Assembly: GCA_022843605.1 (NCBI GenBank)
Contig: JALHNI010000007.1
Span: 23,532-87,531, forward strand
Source: Bryobacter sp.
Lineage (GTDB): Bacteria; Acidobacteriota; Terriglobia; Bryobacterales; Bryobacteraceae
Length of the DNA: 64,000 bases
Direction of reading: 5' to 3'
The position numbers were made by a program, and so were the translations under genes. The notes beneath the pieces were generated by a model. It was not told where the DNA came from. It was given only the letters and a program-made list of their open reading frames with translations, and searched no databases. Shown one piece after another: positions 7,536-15,795 of this stretch (the stretch's first letter is position 1; the number at the start of each line of letters is the position of its first letter).

Positions 7536-10500
7536 ATGAAGCTGTTGCATTACATTACCTGGACGGCGCTGTTGGCCGTCACTCTTTCCGCTCAAACTGC
7601 CCAGATCACCGGCCGCGTGGCCGACGCGGGCGGGGCCATTGTGGTGGGGGCCAAAGTAGCCGTCATAAATACCGAAACCGGCATTCGCCGCGACCTGCTC
7701 ACCAATCAGGACGGCTACTACGCGGCGCCGCTGCTGGCCCGCGGCACTTACAGCGTGCAGGCGCAGCAAGCAGGCTTCAAAGAGATTGTCCGCACGGGCT
7801 TGACGCTCGATGAAGGCCAAACTTTGCGTCTCGACTTTACGATGGAGATCGGCCAGGTGACGGAGAAGATCGAAGTCTCAGGAGCGGCGCCGTTGCTTGA
7901 AACCGAAGGCGCCACGGTGAGCACCGTGGTGCCCAACCAGAAGATTCTGGACATGCCCACCGTGGGACGTAATCCACTGCAGTTCGCCCTGCTGGTGCCT
8001 GGCGTGCGCGCTACGGGCAGCTACGGCGACCTGCCGGTATCGGCCTATGGCGGCGGAAGGGCGTCAATCGCTGGCGGCGCAGCGGGCGTGAACAACTACA
8101 TGGTGGATGGTATTGCGTCGGAGAACTTTACTTCCGGTAGCCTGCAAACGCCGCTTTCGGTGGACGCAACCGAAGAGTTCCGCCTGATTGTGCGCAACCC
8201 CAGCGCGGAGTTCGGCCGCACGGGCGGCGGCGTCATTAACCTGATCAGCAAAGCCGGGACGAACAGCTTCCATGGCAGCCTGTATGAGTTCAACCGCAAC
8301 AAGGCGCTGCGGGCAAACGACTTCTTCAGCAATCGCGCCGGCCGCGACCGCCAGCCGTTCAACTTCAACCAGTACGGCGCGACCATCGGTGGCCCGATCA
8401 AGAAGGACAAGACCTTCTTCTTCTTCAACTGGGAGCAGTTCAAGCAGCGAACCTTGGCGTCGACGATCCGTTCGGTGCCCACCGCGCTGCAGCGCAACGG
8501 CGACTTCAGCCAGACGCTCACTGGCGCCGGCGCACTCGTGCAGATCTACGATCCGTTCAGCACGCGGACTGACCCCAACAATCCCGCCAACCGCATCCGC
8601 GATCAGTTCCCCGGCAATCGAATTCCGGCCAGCCGCATCTCGCCCACGGCCCAGGCAGTGAATGGATTCTACCCGGCTCCCAACCAAGCCGGTGCGCTTA
8701 ACACCAATGCCAATAACTTTTTTGGCGTCGGTTCGTCGCCGATCAACAAAGACATCTACGGTCTGCGACTGGACCACTACCTCACGCCAACGCGCCGGAT
8801 CGCCGGCCGTTACACCTGGGACAAAACTTTCCAGGGCGTTCCCAATTTCTACGACAACGTCGCCGAGATTCAGACGTCGGATCTGCCACTGCAGCGGCAT
8901 AGCGGCTTTGTCAGTGTCTCGGATGCCATCCGTCCCAACTTACTCTTCGACATCCGCGGCGGCTTGAACTTTTACCTGCCGAATCGCGTGACCCGCAGCT
9001 TCGGCTTCGACGCAACGAAACTCGCCTTGCCGGCGCGGCTGAATACCTTGATGCAGGTTCCTGGCTTCCCCCGCTTCGATATGGCGGACATGACTTCGAT
9101 CGGGGCGGATCAGGGCGATCAACTGGTGCAATCGAACAAAGCCTTCAGCTACACGGGCACCCTCACGTGGATTCGTGGGGCCCACACCTGGAAGTTCGGC
9201 AGCGACAATCGCGTTTATCAACTCAACAATACGCAAGGCGCCGCCGGTTCCACGTTCTCCTTCAACCGCGCTTTCACCCAAGGCTCGAACCCGAACACAG
9301 CTGGTGCTACATCTGGATTTGGCTTTGCTTCATTCATGCTCGGTACACCTGCCGGTGGCACGGTGGGCTTTGGCGCGCCGGTGACGGAAACGGTGAAGAA
9401 CTTCGCGCTCTTCGCGCAGGATGATTGGAGGCTGACACCAAAACTTACCCTGAACCTCGGCCTACGCTGGGAGTATGAAGGAGGCATTACGGATCGGTAC
9501 GGGGCCATCAGCAACTTCGATCCCTCCGTCCGCAGTACCATCAACGGCCTTAATCTTACTGGCGGACTCGCCTTTCCTGGCGTCGATGGACTCTCCCGTG
9601 GTCATCGCGATGCCGAGTTCACCAACTTCCAGCCCCGCCTGGGCTTCGCCTGGCAGCTGATCCCGAAAACGGTGATCCGTGGCGGCTACAGCATCACTTA
9701 CTTGCCGACCACCGGAATTTACGTCGGCCTCGATCGCGCGGGCTTCTCCTTGAATACGCCCCTCGTCTCTTCCATTGATGGCGGGTTCACTCCCAACGAG
9801 ACGCTCGCTAACCCCTTCCCCAATGGCAAGCTCTCACCGATCGGCAGCAGCCAAGGCGCACTGAGTCTACTGGGGCAAGGCATCAGCGGCAATCTGCGCG
9901 ACATTCGCCGCGGCTATGCTCAGCAATGGGGTTTGTCACTGCAACGCGAGTTCACCGGTAGCTGGCTGGTGGAGGCCGGTTACATGGGCAATCGTGGCGT
10001 GCATCTTCCGGGCCGCCGCACTTACGACTATCTACCCCAGCAATATCAGGCGCTCGGGACCCAGTTGCAGCAGTTGGTGGATAATCCGTTCTTCGGAACG
10101 ATTGCTTCGAACCTGGCGCTGGGCCAGCGTCAGGTGACGCGCGCGACGCTACTCGACACTTATCCTCAATTCTCCGGCGCCTCCGGCTATGCGACGCTGG
10201 CGGACTCCATTTATCACGCGGCGACGTTACGCGTCGAGAAGCGCTTCTCGAAGGGACTCAGCCTGTTGCTTGCTTACACGTTCTCCAAGTTGATCGACAA
10301 TAACCTGGGTGACGGCGGGTCGAACTTCTCCGAAAGCGGCGATAACGGCGTTCGCAACTGGGACAACATCGCTGCCGAGCGTTCAGTCTCGTCGAATGAC
10401 CTGCCCCAGCGTCTCGTCATTTCCACCAGCTACGAGCTCCCCTTCGGCCGAACCGGCCCCGCGTTCGTCAAAGGCCTGATCGGCGGTTGGCAGGTGAACG

Positions 10501-10922
10501 CGATCGCCAGCTATCAGAGTGGGAATGTGATCTCGGTGACGCAGAACGGGACGGCGTTTGGCAGCAGCAAGCCCAACGCCACCGGTATCGATCCGTCGCT
10601 CGACAATCCAACCATCGACCGGTGGCTCAACCGCGCCGCCTTCTCGAATGCGCCGGCTTTCACCTTCGGCAACGTGGGCCGCAACCTGCCCCGCACGCGT
10701 AGCGACGGCCAGAACAACATCGACCTTTCGTTGATGAAGACCTTCGCCTTCCGCGAGCGCTATCGGTTCCAGTTCCGGGCCGAGGCTTTCAACCTCACCA
10801 ACACGCCCACGTTCGGGAATCCGGGAGCAAATATTGACGCCGGTAACTTCGGCACGGTAACTGGTTTTGCCGCCAACAGCCGTGCTCGCGAAATGCAGTT
10901 GGCGCTTAAGATGTACTTCTAA
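7536..10922 (+). CDS. TonB-dependent receptor with N-terminal carboxypeptidase-regulatory domain (Oar-like)
   Basis: This 1128-residue outer-membrane receptor starts with a signal peptide (MKLLHYITWTALLAVTLSAQ), followed by an Ig-like carboxypeptidase-regulatory domain at about 23-105 (ITGRVADAGGAIVVGAKV), a plug domain (about 120-235, including GRNPLQFALLVPGV and NNYMVDGI) and a large beta-barrel ending in LKMYF with terminal phenylalanine. The start at 7536 has AAGGAG 8 bases upstream, and the upstream in-frame GTG/ATG options lack this. The architecture is characteristic of the expanded Oar-like family of Acidobacteriota, which imports oligosaccharides or other large ligands. The gene is flanked on both sides by paralogous FAD oxidoreductases, suggesting that its ligand is their substrate. 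Confidence 0.9.
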   Translation: MKLLHYITWTALLAVTLSAQTAQITGRVADAGGAIVVGAKVAVINTETGIRRDLLTNQDGYYAAPLLARGTYSVQAQQAGFKEIVRTGLTLDEGQTLRLDFTMEIGQVTEKIEVSGAAPLLETEGATVSTVVPNQKILDMPTVGRNPLQFALLVPGVRATGSYGDLPVSAYGGGRASIAGGAAGVNNYMVDGIASENFTSGSLQTPLSVDATEEFRLIVRNPSAEFGRTGGGVINLISKAGTNSFHGSLYEFNRNKALRANDFFSNRAGRDRQPFNFNQYGATIGGPIKKDKTFFFFNWEQFKQRTLASTIRSVPTALQRNGDFSQTLTGAGALVQIYDPFSTRTDPNNPANRIRDQFPGNRIPASRISPTAQAVNGFYPAPNQAGALNTNANNFFGVGSSPINKDIYGLRLDHYLTPTRRIAGRYTWDKTFQGVPNFYDNVAEIQTSDLPLQRHSGFVSVSDAIRPNLLFDIRGGLNFYLPNRVTRSFGFDATKLALPARLNTLMQVPGFPRFDMADMTSIGADQGDQLVQSNKAFSYTGTLTWIRGAHTWKFGSDNRVYQLNNTQGAAGSTFSFNRAFTQGSNPNTAGATSGFGFASFMLGTPAGGTVGFGAPVTETVKNFALFAQDDWRLTPKLTLNLGLRWEYEGGITDRYGAISNFDPSVRSTINGLNLTGGLAFPGVDGLSRGHRDAEFTNFQPRLGFAWQLIPKTVIRGGYSITYLPTTGIYVGLDRAGFSLNTPLVSSIDGGFTPNETLANPFPNGKLSPIGSSQGALSLLGQGISGNLRDIRRGYAQQWGLSLQREFTGSWLVEAGYMGNRGVHLPGRRTYDYLPQQYQALGTQLQQLVDNPFFGTIASNLALGQRQVTRATLLDTYPQFSGASGYATLADSIYHAATLRVEKRFSKGLSLLLAYTFSKLIDNNLGDGGSNFSESGDNGVRNWDNIAAERSVSSNDLPQRLVISTSYELPFGRTGPAFVKGLIGGWQVNAIASYQSGNVISVTQNGTAFGSSKPNATGIDPSLDNPTIDRWLNRAAFSNAPAFTFGNVGRNLPRTRSDGQNNIDLSLMKTFAFRERYRFQFRAEAFNLTNTPTFGNPGANIDAGNFGTVTGFAANSRAREMQLALKMYF

Positions 10923-12514
10923 TGCGTCAATTCCTTCTTCTGCTCCTTGTTGCGTGTCCCGCCGCCGCGGTCTCCGTGGACCTGGTCGTCTACGGTGGCA
11001 CGGCCGCCGGCGTAATGGCCGCTGTACAAGCCAAGCGCCTGGGCCGTTCGGTCGCCTTGGTGGCGCCTGAAAAGCATGTCGGCGGGATTGCCGTCGATGG
11101 CCTCGGGAGTAACGATGTCAACAATCACTGGTTCCGCAACGAGGCGGCCATCGGTGGCTTGGCCGCTGAGTACTATCTGCGGATCGGCCGTAAGTACGGC
11201 CAGCCAGGCCCGATTTACCGATACGAGTCGCACGTGGCGGAGCAGGTCTTCGGCGACTTACTCAACGAGGCGGGCGTCACAGTCTATCGGGAGCAGCGGT
11301 TGCGTGAGCCGCTCAAGTCCGCGGTGGAGTGGACTGCCGGGACGAAGTCCTTGCGAGCTCTCATCACGGAGAAGGGCGAACGCTTCGAGGCTCGCGTCTT
11401 CCTGGACGCCACCATGGAAGGCGACTTACTCGCCGCGGCGGGCGTCGAAACCACAGTCGGCCGGGAAGCAAACGCCAAGTACGGGGAGACGAAGAACGGC
11501 ATCCGCGCCGAGACGACTCACGCGCAGTTCGCCGTGCGGGTCGACCCTTACCGCATTCCGGGAGACCCGAAAAGCGGCTTGATCCCCACCATCCAGGACG
11601 AGCCCTTCGGCACTCCCGGCGAAGGCGACAGCAATATCCAGGCTTTCTGTTTCCGCTTGTGCCTCACCAAGGATCCGGCGAACCGAATTCCTTTCCCGAA
11701 GCCCGCGAACTTTGACCGCGGTCAGTACGAAGTCTACTTCCGTTATGTCCGGGCGGGGGGCAAGCTTTGGACACCCTCGCCTCGTCTGCCCAACGGCAAG
11801 ACGGACCTGGGCAGTTGGCACGACCTTTCGGCCAACCTCTACGGCATGAACCGCGACTGGCCGAACGGCAACTACGCTACGCGCGAGCGCATCTTTCGCG
11901 AGCATCGCGACTTTACGCAAGGCCTGTTGTGGCTGCTGGCCAATGATCCGGAGATCCCTGAGGCGACCCGGTCGGTTTGGCGCGAGTGGGGTCTACCCAA
12001 GGACGAGTTTACCGACCATGGGCACTGGCCCCGCCAGCTCTACGTCCGCGACGGACGCCGCATGGTGTCGGACTACGTGATCACCGAGCATCACACGCGG
12101 CGAGTGAATCCGACCCCAGTGGCCGATCCGATCGCGGTTGCCTATTGGCCCACCGACACGCATAGTGTTCGGCGGATCGTCCGGGATGGCGCTGCCTACA
12201 ACGAAGGCTTCGTCTTCAACGACAACGCCTGGGGCCCCTTCGGGATCTCTTACCGCGCGCTACTGCCCCGGGCTTCCGAGGCGGCTAACTTACTCACCGC
12301 CAGTTGCCCTTCGTCCTCGCATGTCGCTTACGGCGCTATCCGCCTGGAGCAGACGTTTATGTCTCTAGGCCAAGCCGCCGGGACCGCCGCCGCGTTGGCG
12401 CTCACCGGTAAGCAACCGCTGCACTCGCTCACTTACGATCAGTTGCGCGGGCAGTTGCTGAAGGATGGCCAAATTCTTTCGATCTCGATGCCAGAACCGT
12501 TGAACGCGAGGTAG
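10922..12514 (+). CDS. secreted FAD-dependent oxidoreductase, paralogue (PF12831 type)
   Basis: The 530-residue product is a paralogue of the protein at 5897-7513. It has a signal peptide (MRQFLLLLLVACPAAAVS), a nucleotide-binding stretch (VVYGGTAAGVMAAVQA), the KHVGGIAVDGLG signature and the C-terminal SSHVAYGAIRLEQTFMSLGQ segment. Its ATG overlaps the TAA of the TonB receptor gene by one base (TAATG), so translation is coupled. The pair may oxidise related but distinct ligands taken up through the receptor. It is probably exported to the periplasm, though the Sec-type signal raises the question of how FAD is loaded. Confidence 0.75.
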   Translation: MRQFLLLLLVACPAAAVSVDLVVYGGTAAGVMAAVQAKRLGRSVALVAPEKHVGGIAVDGLGSNDVNNHWFRNEAAIGGLAAEYYLRIGRKYGQPGPIYRYESHVAEQVFGDLLNEAGVTVYREQRLREPLKSAVEWTAGTKSLRALITEKGERFEARVFLDATMEGDLLAAAGVETTVGREANAKYGETKNGIRAETTHAQFAVRVDPYRIPGDPKSGLIPTIQDEPFGTPGEGDSNIQAFCFRLCLTKDPANRIPFPKPANFDRGQYEVYFRYVRAGGKLWTPSPRLPNGKTDLGSWHDLSANLYGMNRDWPNGNYATRERIFREHRDFTQGLLWLLANDPEIPEATRSVWREWGLPKDEFTDHGHWPRQLYVRDGRRMVSDYVITEHHTRRVNPTPVADPIAVAYWPTDTHSVRRIVRDGAAYNEGFVFNDNAWGPFGISYRALLPRASEAANLLTASCPSSSHVAYGAIRLEQTFMSLGQAAGTAAALALTGKQPLHSLTYDQLRGQLLKDGQILSISMPEPLNAR

Positions 12515-12643
12515 CCTAACGGGCAGACACCGCGCGTCGCTTCGGCGTGTGCAAGCAAACCACCGATGATGCCGTCGTCAGCATGTATCATGGCCGAGGG
12601 CGTCGGCAAGTCAGAGACGCGGGCCTCACTAGGAGGAGAATAC

Positions 12644-14452
12644 GTGCGCTACCTGTTACTGCTGACCGCCCTGTCGGGTTGGGCGCAGACCGACGCCCGG
12701 CTGATTTCGACCGGCCGGCTGATTCCTGACGAGGGATACTCGGACCAGCCGTACATCGTGAAGACGAACGACGGCGCGTGGGTATGTGCGATCACGACGG
12801 GACCCGGCGCGGAAGGGGCGGGAGGCCAGCATGTGGTGACCCGCCGGAGCACGGATCGTGGGCAAACGTGGTCCGCCGCGGTGGACGTTGAGCCGTCGAA
12901 CGGTCCGGAGGCTTCATACGCCGTGCTGCTGAAGGTGCCGACGGGCCGCATCTTCGTCTTCTACAACCACAATACGGACAATGTGCGCACGGTAATCGGC
13001 GACAAGCCGACTTACAAAGATGGGTTGGTGCGACGGGTGGATTCACTCGGCCACTTCGTTTTCAAGTACAGTGACGACCACGGCCGCACCTGGAGCGCGC
13101 AGCGGTACGAGATCCCGCAGCGTGACTTCGAGATTGACCGGAAGAATCCCTACCAGGGCAAGCTGAAGTTCTTCTGGAATGTGGGCAAGGCCTTCATCGC
13201 GGGCAATGCCGGCTATGTGCCGATCCATAAAGTGGGCGGCTTTGGCGAAGGCTTCTTCACATCGTCGGAAGGGGCCCTGCTGCGCAGTGACAACATCCTG
13301 ACCGAACGTGATCCGGCCAAGATCCGCTGGGCCACTTGGCCCGAAGGCGAGATCGGCCTACGTGCGCCGGCAGGCGGCGGACCCATCGCCGAAGAGCAGA
13401 GCTTCTCGGTGCTTTCCGACGGTTCGCTTTTCGCCGTCTACCGAACGATTGACGGGCATCCCGCGGTCAGTTACAGCCGCGACGCCGGGCGATCGTGGTC
13501 CGCACCCGAGTACATGCGCTTCGCCGATGGCCGTTTGATGAAGCATCCGCGCGCCGCGAACTTCGCGTGGCGCTGCGAGAACGGCAAGTTCCTCTACTGG
13601 TTCCACAACCATGGCGGACGCTTTATTCGCGAGCATCCGAAACGCCGCAGTATCGCTTATGAGGAGCGTAATCCGGTGTGGCTATCGGGCGGCGTGGAGG
13701 CTGATTCTCCGGCGGGCAAAGTCATCCGGTGGTCACAGCCCGAGATCGCGCTCTACGACGACGATATCTACATCCGGATGAGTTATCCGGATTTGGTGGA
13801 GGAGGGCGGCAAGTACTACGTCACCGAAACCCAGAAGGACATTGCCCGGGTACACGAGCTTGACCTGACGCAGCTGGAAGGTCTCTGGAACCAAGCCTCT
13901 GCTCAAAACGTGACGCGAAGCGGTTTGCTGCTCGAGACGACGGCCGCAACCTTTGAGGGACCACCGCTGCCCGAGTTCCTCCAGCGTTCGCGACGCGCCG
14001 ACTATGGCACTGAGGACCGGCGGGCCGGCCTGACGCTGGACCTTCGTCTGACGCTGAAGTCGCTGGCCGCCGGACAGACGCTCGTGGACAACCGCACCCC
14101 GGATGGCCGCGGCTTGGCCGTGGTCACCGCCCCATTGGGCACTCTCGAACTGATCCTGAGTGACGGCCGCACGGAAAGCCGTTGGCGCTCGGATCGCGGA
14201 TCGCTGATTCTGGGAAAAGCGCAGGCGGTTACTGTGACGGTGGATGGCGGACCGAAGATCATCACCTTCGTCGTGGATGGCAAACTGAACGACGGCGGCG
14301 ATGACCGGCAATATGGCTGGGGCCGATACAATCCTAATTTGAAGTCAGTGAACGGGGCGCCCCAATGGCGGACGGCACAGATACAGCGTCTGCGCATCTA
14401 CGGCCGTGCATTGCGTACATCCGAGGCGATCGCCAACCAACGGGCTAAGTAA
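12644..14452 (+). CDS. secreted sialidase-like BNR-repeat protein with C-terminal concanavalin/LamG-like domain
   Basis: The frame is open from 12566, but a GTG at 12644 has a strong AGGAGGAG at 12631-12638 and starts a signal peptide (MRYLLLLTALSGWAQ), giving 602 residues. Three Asp-box motifs of the SxDxGxTW kind are visible (STDRGQTWS, SDDHGRTWS, SRDAGRSWS), which indicates a six-bladed sialidase-type beta-propeller over about 20-430. The last 150 residues look like a LamG/concanavalin sandwich (VTVTVDGGPKIITFVVDGK). It lies 129 bases after the FAD oxidoreductase and may belong to the same transcript. Family members include exo-sialidases and many inactive or unassigned glycan-binding propellers, so enzymatic activity is not assured. 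Its 3' end overlaps the convergent DUF1501 gene by 8 bases. Confidence 0.75.
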   Translation: MRYLLLLTALSGWAQTDARLISTGRLIPDEGYSDQPYIVKTNDGAWVCAITTGPGAEGAGGQHVVTRRSTDRGQTWSAAVDVEPSNGPEASYAVLLKVPTGRIFVFYNHNTDNVRTVIGDKPTYKDGLVRRVDSLGHFVFKYSDDHGRTWSAQRYEIPQRDFEIDRKNPYQGKLKFFWNVGKAFIAGNAGYVPIHKVGGFGEGFFTSSEGALLRSDNILTERDPAKIRWATWPEGEIGLRAPAGGGPIAEEQSFSVLSDGSLFAVYRTIDGHPAVSYSRDAGRSWSAPEYMRFADGRLMKHPRAANFAWRCENGKFLYWFHNHGGRFIREHPKRRSIAYEERNPVWLSGGVEADSPAGKVIRWSQPEIALYDDDIYIRMSYPDLVEEGGKYYVTETQKDIARVHELDLTQLEGLWNQASAQNVTRSGLLLETTAATFEGPPLPEFLQRSRRADYGTEDRRAGLTLDLRLTLKSLAAGQTLVDNRTPDGRGLAVVTAPLGTLELILSDGRTESRWRSDRGSLILGKAQAVTVTVDGGPKIITFVVDGKLNDGGDDRQYGWGRYNPNLKSVNGAPQWRTAQIQRLRIYGRALRTSEAIANQRAK

Positions 14453-15794
14453 GAATCGCCTTGACGACTTCGCCGTGCACATCGGTGAGACGGAAGTCGC
14501 GGCCGGCGTGCCGGTAGGTGAGGCGGGTATGATCGAAGCCGAGTTGATGCAGGATCGTTGCGTGCAGGTCATGCACGTGGACGCGGTTCTCGATCGCCTT
14601 GAAGCCGAAGTCATCGGTGGCACCGTAGGCCATGCCGCCACGGATGCCGCCACCGGCCAGCAAGGTGGTGAAGGCGGGCGGATTGTGGTCGCGACCGCAG
14701 CCGAGCTTCTCCAGACCTGAATTCTGAATCATGGGCGTGCGGCCGAATTCGCCGGCGATGACGATGAGCGTCTCGTCGAACAGGCCGCGGGCCTTCAGGT
14801 CGTCGACCAGGGCAGCGACAGGGCCGTCAGTCTTCTGGGCGAGTTTGCCGTGGACGCGAATGTCGTCGTGGTTGTCCCACGGCTGGAAGGGTCCATAGTA
14901 GATCTGCACCATGCGCACGCCGCTCTCGACGAGTCGCAGGGCCATCAGGCAGCCGCGGCCAAAGTCAGAGACGTCGTAGCGGGCGCGAATCTTCTCCGGT
15001 TCTTTGCGAATGTCGAACAGCGGACCGCCCTCGGTCTGCAAACGGTACGCGGACTCCATCGACTGCACCGCGCCTTCGAGTTGGGGCTGCGCGCCGGCAT
15101 AGTGACGGTTCAGCTTGTCGAGCAAGGCGAGTTGCTTGCGCTGCTCGACGGCACTCAGGTCTTCGTTACGCAGGTTTGGAATCAGCTTTTCGGGCTCAAT
15201 CGCCGAGTTCTGAATGTGCACCCCCTGATAGGCAGTGGGCATGTAGCCGGAACTCCACAGCGAGGAGCCGAGCACCGGAAAGCCGGGGCACAGAACGACA
15301 AAGCCGGGCAGGTTCTGGTTCTCGGTGCCGAGTCCGTAAGTGACCCACGCGCCCATGGAGGGGCGGCCGGGCAACTGGTGGCCGCAGTTCATCAACTGCA
15401 GCGACGGCCCGTGGTTGCCGTTGTCGGTATACATGGAACGGATGACACAGAAATCGTCAATGCGTTTGCCGATTTCGGGGAAGATCTCGCTGACTTCGAG
15501 GCCGGATTGTCCGTGGCGCTTAAACTCCCAGGGCGAACGCATCAGCGTGCCGCTGGCACGGTCCGTACGGATCTTGGGGCCGGGCATCGGCTGGCCGTCG
15601 TACTTGGTCAGGGCGGGTTTGGGGTCAAAGGTGTCCACCTGCGACATGCCGCCGTTCAAAAACAAGAAGATGACGTGCTTGGCCTTGGGAGTGAAGTGAG
15701 GCTGGCGGGCGTTGCCCGCTTGCAGGACGCTCTGCGCGCCCGCCAAGCCAAAGCCGCCCCCGAGTTGTCCGAGAAACTGACGCCGGTTGAACAT
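14445..15794 (-). CDS. DUF1501 family protein
   Basis: This 449-residue protein begins with a twin-arginine-like signal (MFNRRQFLGQLGGGFGLAG) and carries the DUF1501 hallmark FLFLNGGMSQVDTFDPKP. It also has the GEFGRTPMI segment and a histidine-containing GCGRDHNP stretch near the C-terminus. The PSD1-type gene at 15796 lies directly upstream with one base between them, repeating the pairing seen at 1470-4509 and 53955-58098. This copy also has the MGAWVTYGLGTENQN stretch that is shared almost exactly with the copy at 53955, so these two are closer to each other than to the one at 3151. Function is unknown; the fold is alkaline-phosphatase/sulfatase-like. Confidence 0.8.
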   Translation of the reverse strand: MFNRRQFLGQLGGGFGLAGAQSVLQAGNARQPHFTPKAKHVIFLFLNGGMSQVDTFDPKPALTKYDGQPMPGPKIRTDRASGTLMRSPWEFKRHGQSGLEVSEIFPEIGKRIDDFCVIRSMYTDNGNHGPSLQLMNCGHQLPGRPSMGAWVTYGLGTENQNLPGFVVLCPGFPVLGSSLWSSGYMPTAYQGVHIQNSAIEPEKLIPNLRNEDLSAVEQRKQLALLDKLNRHYAGAQPQLEGAVQSMESAYRLQTEGGPLFDIRKEPEKIRARYDVSDFGRGCLMALRLVESGVRMVQIYYGPFQPWDNHDDIRVHGKLAQKTDGPVAALVDDLKARGLFDETLIVIAGEFGRTPMIQNSGLEKLGCGRDHNPPAFTTLLAGGGIRGGMAYGATDDFGFKAIENRVHVHDLHATILHQLGFDHTRLTYRHAGRDFRLTDVHGEVVKAILT

Positions 15795-15795
15795 C

